From NCBI GenBank assembly GCA_024998685.1, contig JACOEH010000046.1:1-39810 (forward strand): a DNA stretch of 39,810 bases. The letters run 5' to 3'. The notes beneath the pieces are model-generated. The model did not search any database and was not told where the DNA came from. It saw nothing but the letters and a program-made list of their open reading frames with translations. The first letter of the stretch is position 1; each line of letters begins with the position of its first letter. Source of the DNA: Nitrospira sp. (lineage in GTDB: Bacteria > Nitrospirota > Nitrospiria > Nitrospirales > Nitrospiraceae). Positions 24,595 to 33,061 of this stretch are shown here, one piece after another. Position numbers and translations under genes: made by a program.

Positions 24595-25509
24595 ATGGGC
24601 GGACAATTCCCTCGAGTCAGCATCGGCATGCCGGTATACAACGGTGAGCGGTATATTGAGCAAGCAATAGAATCCATATTGGCACAAACCTTCAGTGATT
24701 TTGAGCTGATCATATCGGACAACGCATCGACTGATCGAACAGCCGATATTTGCAGGAGTTATGTTGTAAGGGATCGGCGGATACGCTACTGTCGGAACGA
24801 GACCAACATAGGGTATGCGCGTAATCAGAATCTGGTTATAGAGCTATCATCCGGAGAATATTTTTTGTGCGCGCACCACGATGACGTGCGTGCCCCCCAG
24901 TGTCTCGAGCGATGCATTGAGATCCTCGAAAAGAATCCTTCCGTTGTGTTGTGTTATACGTACACGAGGGATATCGACGAACTGGGGCAGCCTTTGCCGC
25001 GGACCGATCCTCTCTTGAACCTTCATGCACTAAAACCGAGGGACCGTTTCCGCGATATGATCCGGATGGACCACATTTGTGAACCTGATTTCGGGCTTAT
25101 AAGAGCGAGCGTCTTAAAGAAGACAGGCCTCCATGGGTATTACGCCGATTCCGATCGCGTATTTTTGGCAGAACTTGCTCTCTATGGTCCATTTCACCGA
25201 ATTCCGGAATACTTATTTTTCAGAAGGGCGCATGCCCTTCAGTCAACAGCGCAGTGCTCGGATAGACAATCGAGGACTCGTTGGTATGACCCATCCAAAA
25301 TCGGGGAAATAGTGTTTCCACATTTTAGGGAGTTCCGAGAATATCTCCGCATCATCGGCCGCGTACCGATTCCCTTGACCGAAAAACTCTATTGCTACGC
25401 CTCTATGATGAAGTGGGTTCTCGCCAATCGCAGACGTTTGTCGGATGATCTGACGGTCGCCACAAAGGATATTCTGCGACCGTTTGTCAAGGCTCTCGTC
25501 GTGAGGTAG
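24595..25509 (+). CDS. Glycosyltransferase family 2
   Basis: A 304-residue cytoplasmic GT-A enzyme. The N-terminus is RVSIGMPVYNGERYIEQAIE, then SILAQTFSDFELIISDNAST, the standard GT2 nucleotide-sugar site. The metal-binding motif is CAHHDDVR near residue 100 in place of the common DADD. The C-terminal part (about 200-304) is helical and basic, probably membrane-associating. Acceptor and donor cannot be told from sequence. AGAGG precedes ATG 24595. It overlaps the next gene's possible GTG start by one base. Confidence 0.88.
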   Translation: MGGQFPRVSIGMPVYNGERYIEQAIESILAQTFSDFELIISDNASTDRTADICRSYVVRDRRIRYCRNETNIGYARNQNLVIELSSGEYFLCAHHDDVRAPQCLERCIEILEKNPSVVLCYTYTRDIDELGQPLPRTDPLLNLHALKPRDRFRDMIRMDHICEPDFGLIRASVLKKTGLHGYYADSDRVFLAELALYGPFHRIPEYLFFRRAHALQSTAQCSDRQSRTRWYDPSKIGEIVFPHFREFREYLRIIGRVPIPLTEKLYCYASMMKWVLANRRRLSDDLTVATKDILRPFVKALVVR

Positions 25510-25517
25510 TGGAGTCT

Positions 25518-26726
25518 ATGAAATCGACCATCCAACCGTACTTCCGTAATGTCGGGGTGATCGCATTGCCCTATCATGACTGGAACGAATATTGGAAAAC
25601 TCCGCATCATGTCTTAGTACGCCTAGCCCGATACTTCCGGGTGGTCTGGGTTCACAATGTTCCTGAGTGGCGTGAAGCGCTCTCTCAAACACGAGCGCTT
25701 TCCACCGCATCCTTTCCGGAACCTCCATGGCCGGGATTTCAAGTGTATTACCCTGAACGCTGGCTTCCTATATTCCATCGCCCCAAGTGGTTGGCAGAGT
25801 TCACATTCAACGAGCGCCTTAGACGAGCGCGACGAATATTGACTGCCCAGGGTTGTGACCGGTTTATTCTCCATCTCTGGCATCCTCAATTTGGTCGTGC
25901 ATTGTCCAGTATCCCGCACACAATCAGCTGTTACCATATCGATGACGAGTATTCCTTCTCGAGCGTGGAAATGCCTCCCGATGAAAATGAAATCCGGATC
26001 ATGAAGTCGGTCGATCAAGTCTTCATGATTTCACCTGGACTGATAGAGAAGAAGGGCAAAATAAACCCGCATACAGCGTTTGCCCCGGAGGGAGTTGATT
26101 ACAGAGCCTACGCGACTCCAGTAGCTGAACCATCCGACATGCGGGCAATTCCCCACCCGCGAGTCGGGTACACCGGCGTGCTCAAGAAGCAACTGGACTG
26201 GCCGTTACTCCTGAGTCTGGCAACCAAGCATCCAGAATGGTCGTTTGTGTTTGTCGGCTATCAAGCTCCTCATCCGGAAGTTGAAGATTATATACGACAG
26301 ATGTCCACGCAGCGTAATGTTTACTTTCTTGGCGGAAAGTCTGTGAACGAATTAGCGCACTACCCTCAACACTTTGACGTCTGTATCATGCCGTATGGTT
26401 TGGACGATTATACGAAGTACATCTATCCCCTCAAGCTCCATGAATACTTGGCCGGAGGGAAACCGATTGTAGGGACACCGATTCGGTCTTTATTGGACTT
26501 CACACACGTTATGATGCTCGCAAGTACGTCGGAGGAATGGTCGGAGGCCTTGACCGAATCACTTGCCCCGGACCAGGTGTCGATTGATCACATCGAAAAG
26601 CGTCGCAGCGTTGCGAGACAGTTTGATTGGGAGGTCTTAGTTCATGATGTCGCGCGTTCGATGTGTAACCGCCTTGGATCTCCTTACAAAGAGCAGTTCA
26701 GTACAATTACACTCGCACCGCTCTAA
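25518..26726 (+). CDS. Glycosyltransferase, GT-B fold (GT4-like)
   Basis: A 402-residue protein. The first half is acceptor-side (VIALPYHDWNEYWKTPHHVL, CYHIDDEYSFSS). The C-terminal half has the GT-B nucleotide-sugar fold: RVGYTGVLKKQLDW, then WSFVFVGY, VYFLGGKSVNEL and CIMPYGLDDYTKYIYPLKLH with EYLAGGKPIVGTP. The Lys/Glu-type block matches the family 4 pattern in a shortened form, as in TuaH-like transferases of teichuronic acid and XrtA loci. ATG 25518 is preferred; GTG 25509 overlaps the upstream stop and would add three residues. The sugar is unknown. Confidence 0.82.
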   Translation: MKSTIQPYFRNVGVIALPYHDWNEYWKTPHHVLVRLARYFRVVWVHNVPEWREALSQTRALSTASFPEPPWPGFQVYYPERWLPIFHRPKWLAEFTFNERLRRARRILTAQGCDRFILHLWHPQFGRALSSIPHTISCYHIDDEYSFSSVEMPPDENEIRIMKSVDQVFMISPGLIEKKGKINPHTAFAPEGVDYRAYATPVAEPSDMRAIPHPRVGYTGVLKKQLDWPLLLSLATKHPEWSFVFVGYQAPHPEVEDYIRQMSTQRNVYFLGGKSVNELAHYPQHFDVCIMPYGLDDYTKYIYPLKLHEYLAGGKPIVGTPIRSLLDFTHVMMLASTSEEWSEALTESLAPDQVSIDHIEKRRSVARQFDWEVLVHDVARSMCNRLGSPYKEQFSTITLAPL

Positions 26727-26775
26727 ATCCATAGGAGCATGAGAGTCTATCTCGGCTTCCTTGGTTTGACTTCGT

Positions 26776-26794
26776 AGGGCGAACGAGTCGCCCT
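26776..26794 (+). other. Hairpin in the gap before the UXS gene
   Basis: AGGGCGA and TCGCCCT form a perfect 7-bp stem with a 5-base loop, about 110 bases before the UXS start. No T-run follows, so it is not a typical Rho-independent terminator. It may stabilise or punctuate the mRNA; no function can be assigned. Confidence 0.4.
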
Positions 26795-26902
26795 CTTCGC
26801 GATCGTGACGATGACCGCCGTCCGTACACCCAGCCGTATTGCCCATAAGCCGATATCTTAAGCACGTAAGTTCGTGTAATTTTTAATATGGAGTCGTTGA
26901 CC

Positions 26903-27907
26903 ATGCGAATATTAATTACCGGTGGTGCAGGGTTCCTAGGTAGTCATCTCTGCGAACTGTTGGTCAAAACCGGGCACCGTGTCGTCTGTATGGATAATTT
27001 CTGTACGGGTCGCCCGGAGAATGTGGCTCATCTGCTGGGACATGAGCAATTCACTTTTATCAAATATGACGTGTGTGACTATTTGCATGTGGAAGGTTCT
27101 CTCGATGCCGTCATGCATTTCGCTTCTCCAGCAAGTCCCCAGGATTACCTGGATATGCCGATCGCCACACTGAAAGTTGGAGCAATGGGAACGCACAAAG
27201 CCTTGGGCTTGGCGAAAGCCAAGAATGCGCGCTTCTTACTGGCCAGCACCTCGGAAGTCTACGGTGATCCCCTAGTGAACCCCCAGCCGGAATCCTATTG
27301 GGGGAATGTGAATCCGATCAGTCCGCGAGGAGTGTATGACGAGGCCAAACGGTTTGCTGAAGCCCTGACCATGGCCTATCACCGATACCATGGTCTCGAT
27401 ACGAGGATTGTACGAATCTTCAATACGTTCGGCCCGAGGATGAGACCCTATGATGGGCGGGTGGTGTCCAACTTCATCGTGCAAGCGCTCCAGGAAAAAG
27501 CCCTGACTGTGTATGGAGAAGGAAAACAGACGAGAAGCTTCTGTTATGTGGATGACCTGGTCCGCGGAATCGTCGCCTTGCTCATGGTGGAGTCTGATCG
27601 TACCGTTGGTGAAAGGACGAATCGAACGGATTTTCTTTCAGCGAAATCCAAGTCTCTGCCGGAAAGTCTTCATGATCCGGTCAATATTGGAAATCCACGT
27701 GAGCTCACGGTCATAGAGATTGCGGAAATGGTCTTAAAGCTGACGAAATCATCCTCCACGATAGAGCATCATCCGATGCCTGTCGATGACCCCAAGGTCA
27801 GGAGACCGGATATTAGAAAGGCCAGAGCGATCCTTGGGTGGGAGCCGCAAGTAACGTTGGAGGAAGGGCTTCAAAAGACGATCGAGTATTTCCGCGAATC
27901 GTTGTGA
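26903..27907 (+). CDS. UDP-glucuronate decarboxylase-like SDR (UDP-xylose synthase)
   Basis: A 334-residue extended short-chain dehydrogenase. The NAD site is [20 protein letters not shown], and the catalytic residues lie in STSEVYGDP and Y-D-E-A-K. The [20 protein letters not shown] block is diagnostic for the UXS group, which makes UDP-xylose (via a 4-keto intermediate) from UDP-glucuronate. About 30 unusual residues (roughly 232-262, [19 protein letters not shown]) are inserted before PVNIGNP; they lie near the dimer/substrate region in relatives. GGAG lies about nine bases before ATG 26903, so I prefer it to ATG 26888, which has no ribosome site. The UDP-glucose dehydrogenase that would supply substrate is not in the window. 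Confidence 0.85.
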   Translation: MRILITGGAGFLGSHLCELLVKTGHRVVCMDNFCTGRPENVAHLLGHEQFTFIKYDVCDYLHVEGSLDAVMHFASPASPQDYLDMPIATLKVGAMGTHKALGLAKAKNARFLLASTSEVYGDPLVNPQPESYWGNVNPISPRGVYDEAKRFAEALTMAYHRYHGLDTRIVRIFNTFGPRMRPYDGRVVSNFIVQALQEKALTVYGEGKQTRSFCYVDDLVRGIVALLMVESDRTVGERTNRTDFLSAKSKSLPESLHDPVNIGNPRELTVIEIAEMVLKLTKSSSTIEHHPMPVDDPKVRRPDIRKARAILGWEPQVTLEEGLQKTIEYFRESL

Positions 27908-27917
27908 GAGGGACGGT

Positions 27918-29000
27918 ATGGCATGGGTTCTGTCACGATTTCGGGCCGGTGATCTTGTCGAAGTACGAAGCAAGGAAGAAATCCTGGCTACGTTGGACCA
28001 GAATGCGTGTACAGACGGCATGCCGTTTATGCCGGAGATGCTCCAGTACTGTGGAAAACGGTTTCATGTCAGCGCAGTTGCGCACAAGACCTGCGATATG
28101 GTGCGTCAGCCTGGAACCGGACGGCGTCTTCACGCCACTGTTCATCTTAATGGATTACGCTGCGATGGGCTTGCCCATGACGGCTGCCAGGCCGAGTGCA
28201 ATCTTTTTTGGAAAGACGAGTGGCTGAAGGCGGTAGACGAAAGGGAGGGTCTGCGAGCCGGGTATGCGTCCGGGAGAAAGGCCGGTGCCGGTGGATGTAC
28301 GGAAGCGTTAGTAATGGCCAAGACCCGTCAGCCATCGGGTATGGATGGGGATGAACCGCGATACTCCTGCCAGGCGACTCAGATATATGAAGCGACTCAG
28401 TCACTGGCTTGGTGGGATGTGCGACAGTACCTGTTTGATGTTGTGACCGGAAATCACTCGGCTGGTCGGGTATTGCGGGTGCTTTTTCTGTCCTCATTGA
28501 GGCGGCTCCTGGCACATGTGCCGATCGGCTATCGAGTCATCAATCGTTTCAGCGAGTGGATGCACCTATGGCTGAGTGGACGTCCGATCCCTTCCTTAAA
28601 TCCTCAGGTGAAAGAGGGAGCCCGGACTCCTACGGGTCGTTTGTTTTTTCAGGTCGGGGACTACGTGCAAATAAACGCGAAGTCGGAGATCGAGCAAACC
28701 CTCAACCAAAGAAACAGGAATCGAGGCCTTCTGTTCGATTTCGAGGAGATGGCGTCTTATTGCGGGCGCATCGCCAGGGTGCGAAAGTCCGTGACAAAGA
28801 TCATCGAGGAACCGACGGGCAAGATGTTGACCATGAAAGAACCATGCATCATGTTGGATGGAGTCGTTTGCAACTCCGAATATGCGCAGCAACGGCTGAA
28901 TTGTCCTCGAGCCATTCCGTCCTACTGGCGGGAGATCTGGTTGCGTCGGGTGAGTGAGCCTGCGCCATCAGAAGTTACAGATCGGCTACCGCACGATTAA
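27918..29000 (+). CDS. Unknown protein with two copies of a cysteine-containing domain
   Basis: A 360-residue protein of no function known to me. Two related domains of about 100 residues (about 7-110 and 244-347) share the outline: F-x-x-G-D-x-V-x-(I/V), a Lys/Glu-rich helix, Y-C-G-(K/R), a strand block, a Cys-containing block and a final W-(K/R)-(D/E)-x-W-L. Copy 1 has YCGKRF, HKTCDMV, RCDGLAHDGCQAECN and FWKDEWLKAV. Copy 2 has YCGRIARV, PCIMLDGVVC, LNCPRAIPSYW and REIWLRRV. Four to five Cys per copy suggest a metal site. The linker (about 150-240) is rich in Trp, Leu and Arg. GAGAGGGAC precedes ATG 27918, about ten bases after the UXS stop, so it is in the same operon. I have seen similar single domains as hypothetical proteins in glycan loci, with no assigned role. 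Confidence 0.75.
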   Translation: MAWVLSRFRAGDLVEVRSKEEILATLDQNACTDGMPFMPEMLQYCGKRFHVSAVAHKTCDMVRQPGTGRRLHATVHLNGLRCDGLAHDGCQAECNLFWKDEWLKAVDEREGLRAGYASGRKAGAGGCTEALVMAKTRQPSGMDGDEPRYSCQATQIYEATQSLAWWDVRQYLFDVVTGNHSAGRVLRVLFLSSLRRLLAHVPIGYRVINRFSEWMHLWLSGRPIPSLNPQVKEGARTPTGRLFFQVGDYVQINAKSEIEQTLNQRNRNRGLLFDFEEMASYCGRIARVRKSVTKIIEEPTGKMLTMKEPCIMLDGVVCNSEYAQQRLNCPRAIPSYWREIWLRRVSEPAPSEVTDRLPHD

Positions 29001-29314
29001 TGAGTCAAATTTCAATCTTTGCGAACACACGACACGGAGAGAGACAACATTAGTTTTCGGTTTGGTGATTGCCGCACAGCAGCGTATGTTGTGATTGTCC
29101 GAGGGATCGCAAGTTTGGACTGAGACTGAAGGGTGTTTTCAGGCCGTTATCGATCTACGCCCCTGCCTATCGAGAATTCCGATCATGCACATAACTTTGC
29201 GGGGCGGCTTGGGGCCGTGGTGTATGGCGCCATTATCTTTGGGGGCATCGGTCGAGATGCCAACATATGCCGGCCCTCTTGAGAGCGGCCGGCAAGTCTC
29301 TTTTTGAGCCTGGC
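29001..29314. other. Non-coding gap of about 310 bases
   Basis: No credible gene is seen here. Short frames lack motifs and ribosome sites. The gap is much longer than most within the locus and ends with the terminator-like hairpin at 29268-29305 just before the next start codon. It could house a leader, an internal promoter or a lost gene. Confidence 0.45.
29268..29305 (+). terminator. Rho-independent terminator-like hairpin immediately before a glycosyltransferase gene
   Basis: TGCCGGCC (29268-29275) pairs perfectly with GGCCGGCA (29287-29294), with an 11-base loop that can pair further (CTCT/AGAG). It is followed by TCTCTTTTT (29297-29305). The stem is GC-rich and the T-run is in the right place. 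Only nine bases separate the T-run from the ATG at 29315, so this is either an operon-internal attenuator or a terminator with a new start point downstream. Confidence 0.6.
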
Positions 29315-30736
29315 ATGAAAAAAGTCTTATTGATTGCCTATTACTTTCCTCCGATCGCAGCGACCGGCGCGATGAGACCGTTACAATTCTGCCGCCATCT
29401 TTCTTCCTACGGATGGATGCCCAGCGTGTTAGCAACTGATACGTCCTCTGCTCTTCCTCCTCACCCCGAGGATCGTAAGTTATTGGACGTTGTCCCTGAA
29501 GATCTATCGGTCACTCGAATCGGGCACCCGGATCCAAGAGGACGTTTCTTGAAAGTTGTGGAGTATGTACGCCATCTGAGGAGGCAACGCCGGAAGGCAG
29601 ATGCTCCGTCTGAGACCGATGTGTCGACCGGCAAGCCCGTCTCGAGCCGGTCAAAAGCGATGCTCCTGAATGCGGCCAAATTGTTTACCGAAGCTTCTTG
29701 GGAGTTTCCGGATCTTCAATCGCCCTGGTATAGACCCGCGACCCAAGCGCTCACACGTCTGTCACCTGAGGATAGACCGGACCTGATTTGGGCCACGGGG
29801 CGTCCATGGACCGGTCTTCTTGTCGGGTTGCGGCAAGCTCGGCGCCGGAAGGTGCCTTTTATCGCCGATTTTCGTGATCCATGGGTAGCAGGTCAGCAAC
29901 ATGAGACGTCGGAATACCGGCGATCTGCGAAGGTCCTGTGGAAGAGGGCGCAAAGGCTCGAACGGTCAGTTTGTGAGGGTGCGGCACGTGTGATACTGAA
30001 CACGGACGAACTCCGAGAGGTATTCTGCATGACTTATCCGGAGTTATCCGAAAAGTTTGTGGTTATTCCAAATGGATATCCAGAATATCTCGCTGAACGT
30101 TTCAAAGCGGTGTATCGAGAGAATGGCCGGCGTCTACAGAAAACGGGGACAGTAGAATTCTCCCATTTCGGCACAGTGTATGGAGGGCGTAAACCGTTAG
30201 CCCTATTGCAAGCCGTCGATCAACTTCTGAGAGAGGGTAAAGTCGAGCCTGCTCGAATGAGATTACGATTCGTTGGATCATGGGAAGTCGATGATGTGAC
30301 TTGCGAACGTCTTGCGAAGGACCTTGAGCAAAAAGGAGTGTTACAACGGGAGCAACCCGTTTCACATCAGCAATGTCTGACTAAGATGGCAAACGCCGAT
30401 TACCTACTAGTCTTACAGGCAGGCTTTAGTCTGCAAATTCCGGCGAAGATCTACGAATATATTGTCGCCAATCGACCATTGCTCGTGATCGGGGGAAAAG
30501 GCGCAACGGAGAATTTGGTGACGCGCAATAACTTCGGGCTATGCTGTCCGGATCATGTGGAGTCGCTTAAAGAAACTCTCATGGCCCTGTTATCCGGCAG
30601 GCAGATAGTCCGTCCCCCCTCACCGCTCGATACTGCTCAATTTGGATATCGGGAACTGACCGGCAAGTTGGCGAACGTGTTCGGTGCCGTCGCAGGAACG
30701 GTTGGAACGGTACGGCTTTTCTCCTGTTCAGCTTGA
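29315..30736 (+). CDS. Glycosyltransferase family 4
   Basis: A 473-residue GT-B protein. The start, MKKVLLIAYYFPPIAATGAM followed by RPLQFCRHL, is the common N-terminus of EPS GT4 enzymes. IADFRDPWV near 190 follows, then RVILNTDELREVF, VIPNGY and VEFSHFGTVYGGR. The C-terminal donor block reads ANADYLLVLQAGFSLQIPAK, then IYEYIVANRPLLVIG, with the family's Glu in K-x-Y-E-Y. ATG 29315 is chosen because the family starts there, although the ribosome site is poor and a terminator-like hairpin sits directly upstream. The last residues of the gene approach the FemAB-like start by five bases, so the two are coupled. Confidence 0.86.
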   Translation: MKKVLLIAYYFPPIAATGAMRPLQFCRHLSSYGWMPSVLATDTSSALPPHPEDRKLLDVVPEDLSVTRIGHPDPRGRFLKVVEYVRHLRRQRRKADAPSETDVSTGKPVSSRSKAMLLNAAKLFTEASWEFPDLQSPWYRPATQALTRLSPEDRPDLIWATGRPWTGLLVGLRQARRRKVPFIADFRDPWVAGQQHETSEYRRSAKVLWKRAQRLERSVCEGAARVILNTDELREVFCMTYPELSEKFVVIPNGYPEYLAERFKAVYRENGRRLQKTGTVEFSHFGTVYGGRKPLALLQAVDQLLREGKVEPARMRLRFVGSWEVDDVTCERLAKDLEQKGVLQREQPVSHQQCLTKMANADYLLVLQAGFSLQIPAKIYEYIVANRPLLVIGGKGATENLVTRNNFGLCCPDHVESLKETLMALLSGRQIVRPPSPLDTAQFGYRELTGKLANVFGAVAGTVGTVRLFSCSA

Positions 30737-30740
30737 ATCC

Positions 30741-31784
30741 ATGGAATCCATCTCTGTCGAGCAGATCGAAGATAGTGCCGGCGATGCGGTGTGGGATAGT
30801 TATGTCAATTCGCATCCGCATGCGGCCGGATATCACCTGGTAGGGTGGCGTCACGTCATCACGGCCGCCTTCGGACACCCCGTCTATTATTATCTGGCAA
30901 AGGATTCACAGGGAGCGGTAAGAGGTGTTCTTCCTTTGGTCTATCTGAACAGCAGGATGTTCGGTCGGTTTCTCATTTCGCTTCCCTATCTCAATTATGG
31001 CGGGTTATTGGCCGACACGTTAGAGGCGAAAGAGGCTCTGCTCAGCCAGGCAACAGCCTGCGCACGTCGATTGGAGGCGAGCCATATCGAACTGCGCCAC
31101 ACCGAGCCGGCCGATATGTCATGGGCGCTGAGGGATGACAAGGTCTCTATGCGGCTGGATCTTCCCCACCGATTCGACGACCTTATGAGGAGCTTTCCAC
31201 CGAAGCTTCGCTCCCAGGTTCGCCGGGGAGAAAAAGAAGGGATGGATGTGCGCACGGGCGGCGTGGAGCTTCTTGATGACTTCTACGAAATGTTTTCACT
31301 AACCATGAGAGATTTGGGAACTCCGGTTTATGGAAAAGGGTTCTTCAAGGAAATATTGAGCAGGTTTCAGAAGGATACTCGGTTATGTTGTGTCTATCTT
31401 GAAGATCAGGTTCTGGCTGCCGGATTTCTCTACGGGTTTCGGCAAATCATGGAAATTTGCTGGTCGGCCTCCGACCGTCGGTATGCGCGGATGGCGCCGA
31501 ATATGTTGTTGTATGGATCGGTGCTTCGATACGCCTGCGAGCAAGGATACCGGGTATTTGATTTTGGACGTTCATCGAAAGGCAGCGGGACCTATCGGTT
31601 CAAGGAGCAGTGGGGGGCCAAACCGCTCCCGCTGTACTGGTACTACTGGCTCTCCAAAGACACTCAGTTGCCTAAATTGAACCCACAGAATCCGAAGTAC
31701 CGACTGGCTATTCGAATGTGGCGACACCTGCCGATGCCTGTGACGAAACTGATCGGACCGATGATTGTGAAGTATTTGCCGTGA
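30741..31784 (+). CDS. FemAB-like acyltransferase of the XrtA/PEP-CTERM type
   Basis: A 347-residue GNAT-fold protein resembling the FemAB family found in PEP-CTERM/XrtA loci (TIGR03019). Motifs include SHPHAAGYHLVGW near the start, FPPKLRSQVRRGEKEG, LGTPVYGKGFFKEIL, MAPNMLLYGSVLRYACEQGY and FDFGRSSKGSGTYRFKEQWG. FemAB relatives transfer amino acids from aminoacyl-tRNA to cell-wall precursors; in EPS loci they probably add an amino-acyl group to a sugar. No strong ribosome site precedes ATG 30741, and coupling to the upstream gene is likely. Its stop overlaps the GTG of the aminotransferase gene. Confidence 0.85.
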   Translation: MESISVEQIEDSAGDAVWDSYVNSHPHAAGYHLVGWRHVITAAFGHPVYYYLAKDSQGAVRGVLPLVYLNSRMFGRFLISLPYLNYGGLLADTLEAKEALLSQATACARRLEASHIELRHTEPADMSWALRDDKVSMRLDLPHRFDDLMRSFPPKLRSQVRRGEKEGMDVRTGGVELLDDFYEMFSLTMRDLGTPVYGKGFFKEILSRFQKDTRLCCVYLEDQVLAAGFLYGFRQIMEICWSASDRRYARMAPNMLLYGSVLRYACEQGYRVFDFGRSSKGSGTYRFKEQWGAKPLPLYWYYWLSKDTQLPKLNPQNPKYRLAIRMWRHLPMPVTKLIGPMIVKYLP

Positions 31785-33052
31785 AAATACAGCGGACCCT
31801 CTCTCCGACGGCGGCCCTGATTCCTCTGCGGGATCTCCTCCGTGCGCCGCTGGGGCTTTTCAGCGGCGTGAAGTATCGGAATCAATTGAAGGAAGGTCTC
31901 CAAGAGCGGTTTTCGGCTCACGCCGTGTTTCTCCTCTCGTCGGGAAAAGCGGCGTTGACGCTCATCCTCAAGGCATTGGCCGCAGGCAGTAGGCGGCGGC
32001 GCGTCGTGATTCCGGCTTACACCTGTTTCTCCGTGCCTTCGGCCGTCGTCAAAGCCGGCCTCGAGGTGGTTTTGTGTGACGTTGATCCGGAGACGTTGGA
32101 TTTCAAGTTCGACGAGTTGAAATCCGTAGTGGATGGCGATGTCCTCTGTGTGCTGTCCACCCATCTATTCGGGTTCACGGCGGATGTGGCCCGCACCAAG
32201 CAGTTGTGCCGCGAACACAGGGTCGTGGTCGTCGAAGATGCGGCTCAGGCGATGGGCGCGCAGTCGAGCGTCGGTCAGGCCGGCACAATAGGAGATGTGG
32301 CATTCTTTAGTCTTGGCCGGGGAAAGAACCTTACTTCGGGAACAGGCGGGATCATTCTGAGTTTCTCGTCGGCGATCACGGAGTTGATTGAGGCCGAATA
32401 CCGCCAAGTACCGGAGCCGCCGGTTCGCGAGACGATTTGCAACTGGATCGAAACAGCCCTCATGAAGGTATTCATCCATCCCGGCTTGTACTGGTTCCCG
32501 ACGGGATTGCCCTTCCTCGGTCTGGGCGAAACGAAGTTTTACACCGATTTTCCCGTCTTCCGTATGGATGAGCTGCGGGCCTGCTTACTGCAAGGCTGGA
32601 GCGATCGCCTGGATCAAACGAATCGAGACAGAAGGGCGACAGCGCGTCGGCTGATGGAAGACTTGGGATTGGGGGGATGGGACGTCAGGACGTCGGCCTT
32701 TTCCGAGAGCGCGTATCTCAGGCTGCCCTTGTTGATGCGGAACCGCTCCGCCAAAGAGTCGGCTTGCAAGAGGAGCCGGGAAGTCGGGGCCGGAATCAGC
32801 GCCAATTATCCGACGACCATTCAAGATATCCCGCAGCTCGCAGACCGGATCGCGGTCCGACGTGTGCCGGGCGCGCAGGATATCGTGGAACGACTGGTGA
32901 CGGTGCCGACCCATCGCTTCGTGGAGCAGCAGGACATACGGAAGCTCGATCGTATCTTGTGTGGCGAAGGCTCGGATCCCTCCGTCCCACTTCATAGACG
33001 TGCGACAGCCGACCAGAGCCCTCATCGTCCCTGTGTAGCGCCGTTGAAGTAG
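31781..33052 (+). CDS. DegT/DnrJ/EryC1/StrS-type aminotransferase
   Basis: A 423-residue PLP enzyme with SSGKAALTLILKALA, VVIPAYTCFSVPSAV, VVEDAAQAMGAQ and the PLP-lysine block FFSLGRGKNLTSGTGG (Lys185). The family transaminates keto groups on nucleotide sugars. This one belongs to the XrtA-locus-like branch, in which SLGRGK replaces the common SFHxxK, so its substrate may differ. GTG 31781 overlaps the FemAB-like stop (GTGA). The tail beyond about residue 390 is Arg/Pro-rich and not conserved. Together with the FemAB-like protein it suggests an amino sugar that is then acylated. Confidence 0.82.
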   Translation: MKIQRTLSPTAALIPLRDLLRAPLGLFSGVKYRNQLKEGLQERFSAHAVFLLSSGKAALTLILKALAAGSRRRRVVIPAYTCFSVPSAVVKAGLEVVLCDVDPETLDFKFDELKSVVDGDVLCVLSTHLFGFTADVARTKQLCREHRVVVVEDAAQAMGAQSSVGQAGTIGDVAFFSLGRGKNLTSGTGGIILSFSSAITELIEAEYRQVPEPPVRETICNWIETALMKVFIHPGLYWFPTGLPFLGLGETKFYTDFPVFRMDELRACLLQGWSDRLDQTNRDRRATARRLMEDLGLGGWDVRTSAFSESAYLRLPLLMRNRSAKESACKRSREVGAGISANYPTTIQDIPQLADRIAVRRVPGAQDIVERLVTVPTHRFVEQQDIRKLDRILCGEGSDPSVPLHRRATADQSPHRPCVAPLK

Positions 33053-33061
33053 GCGGATCAC

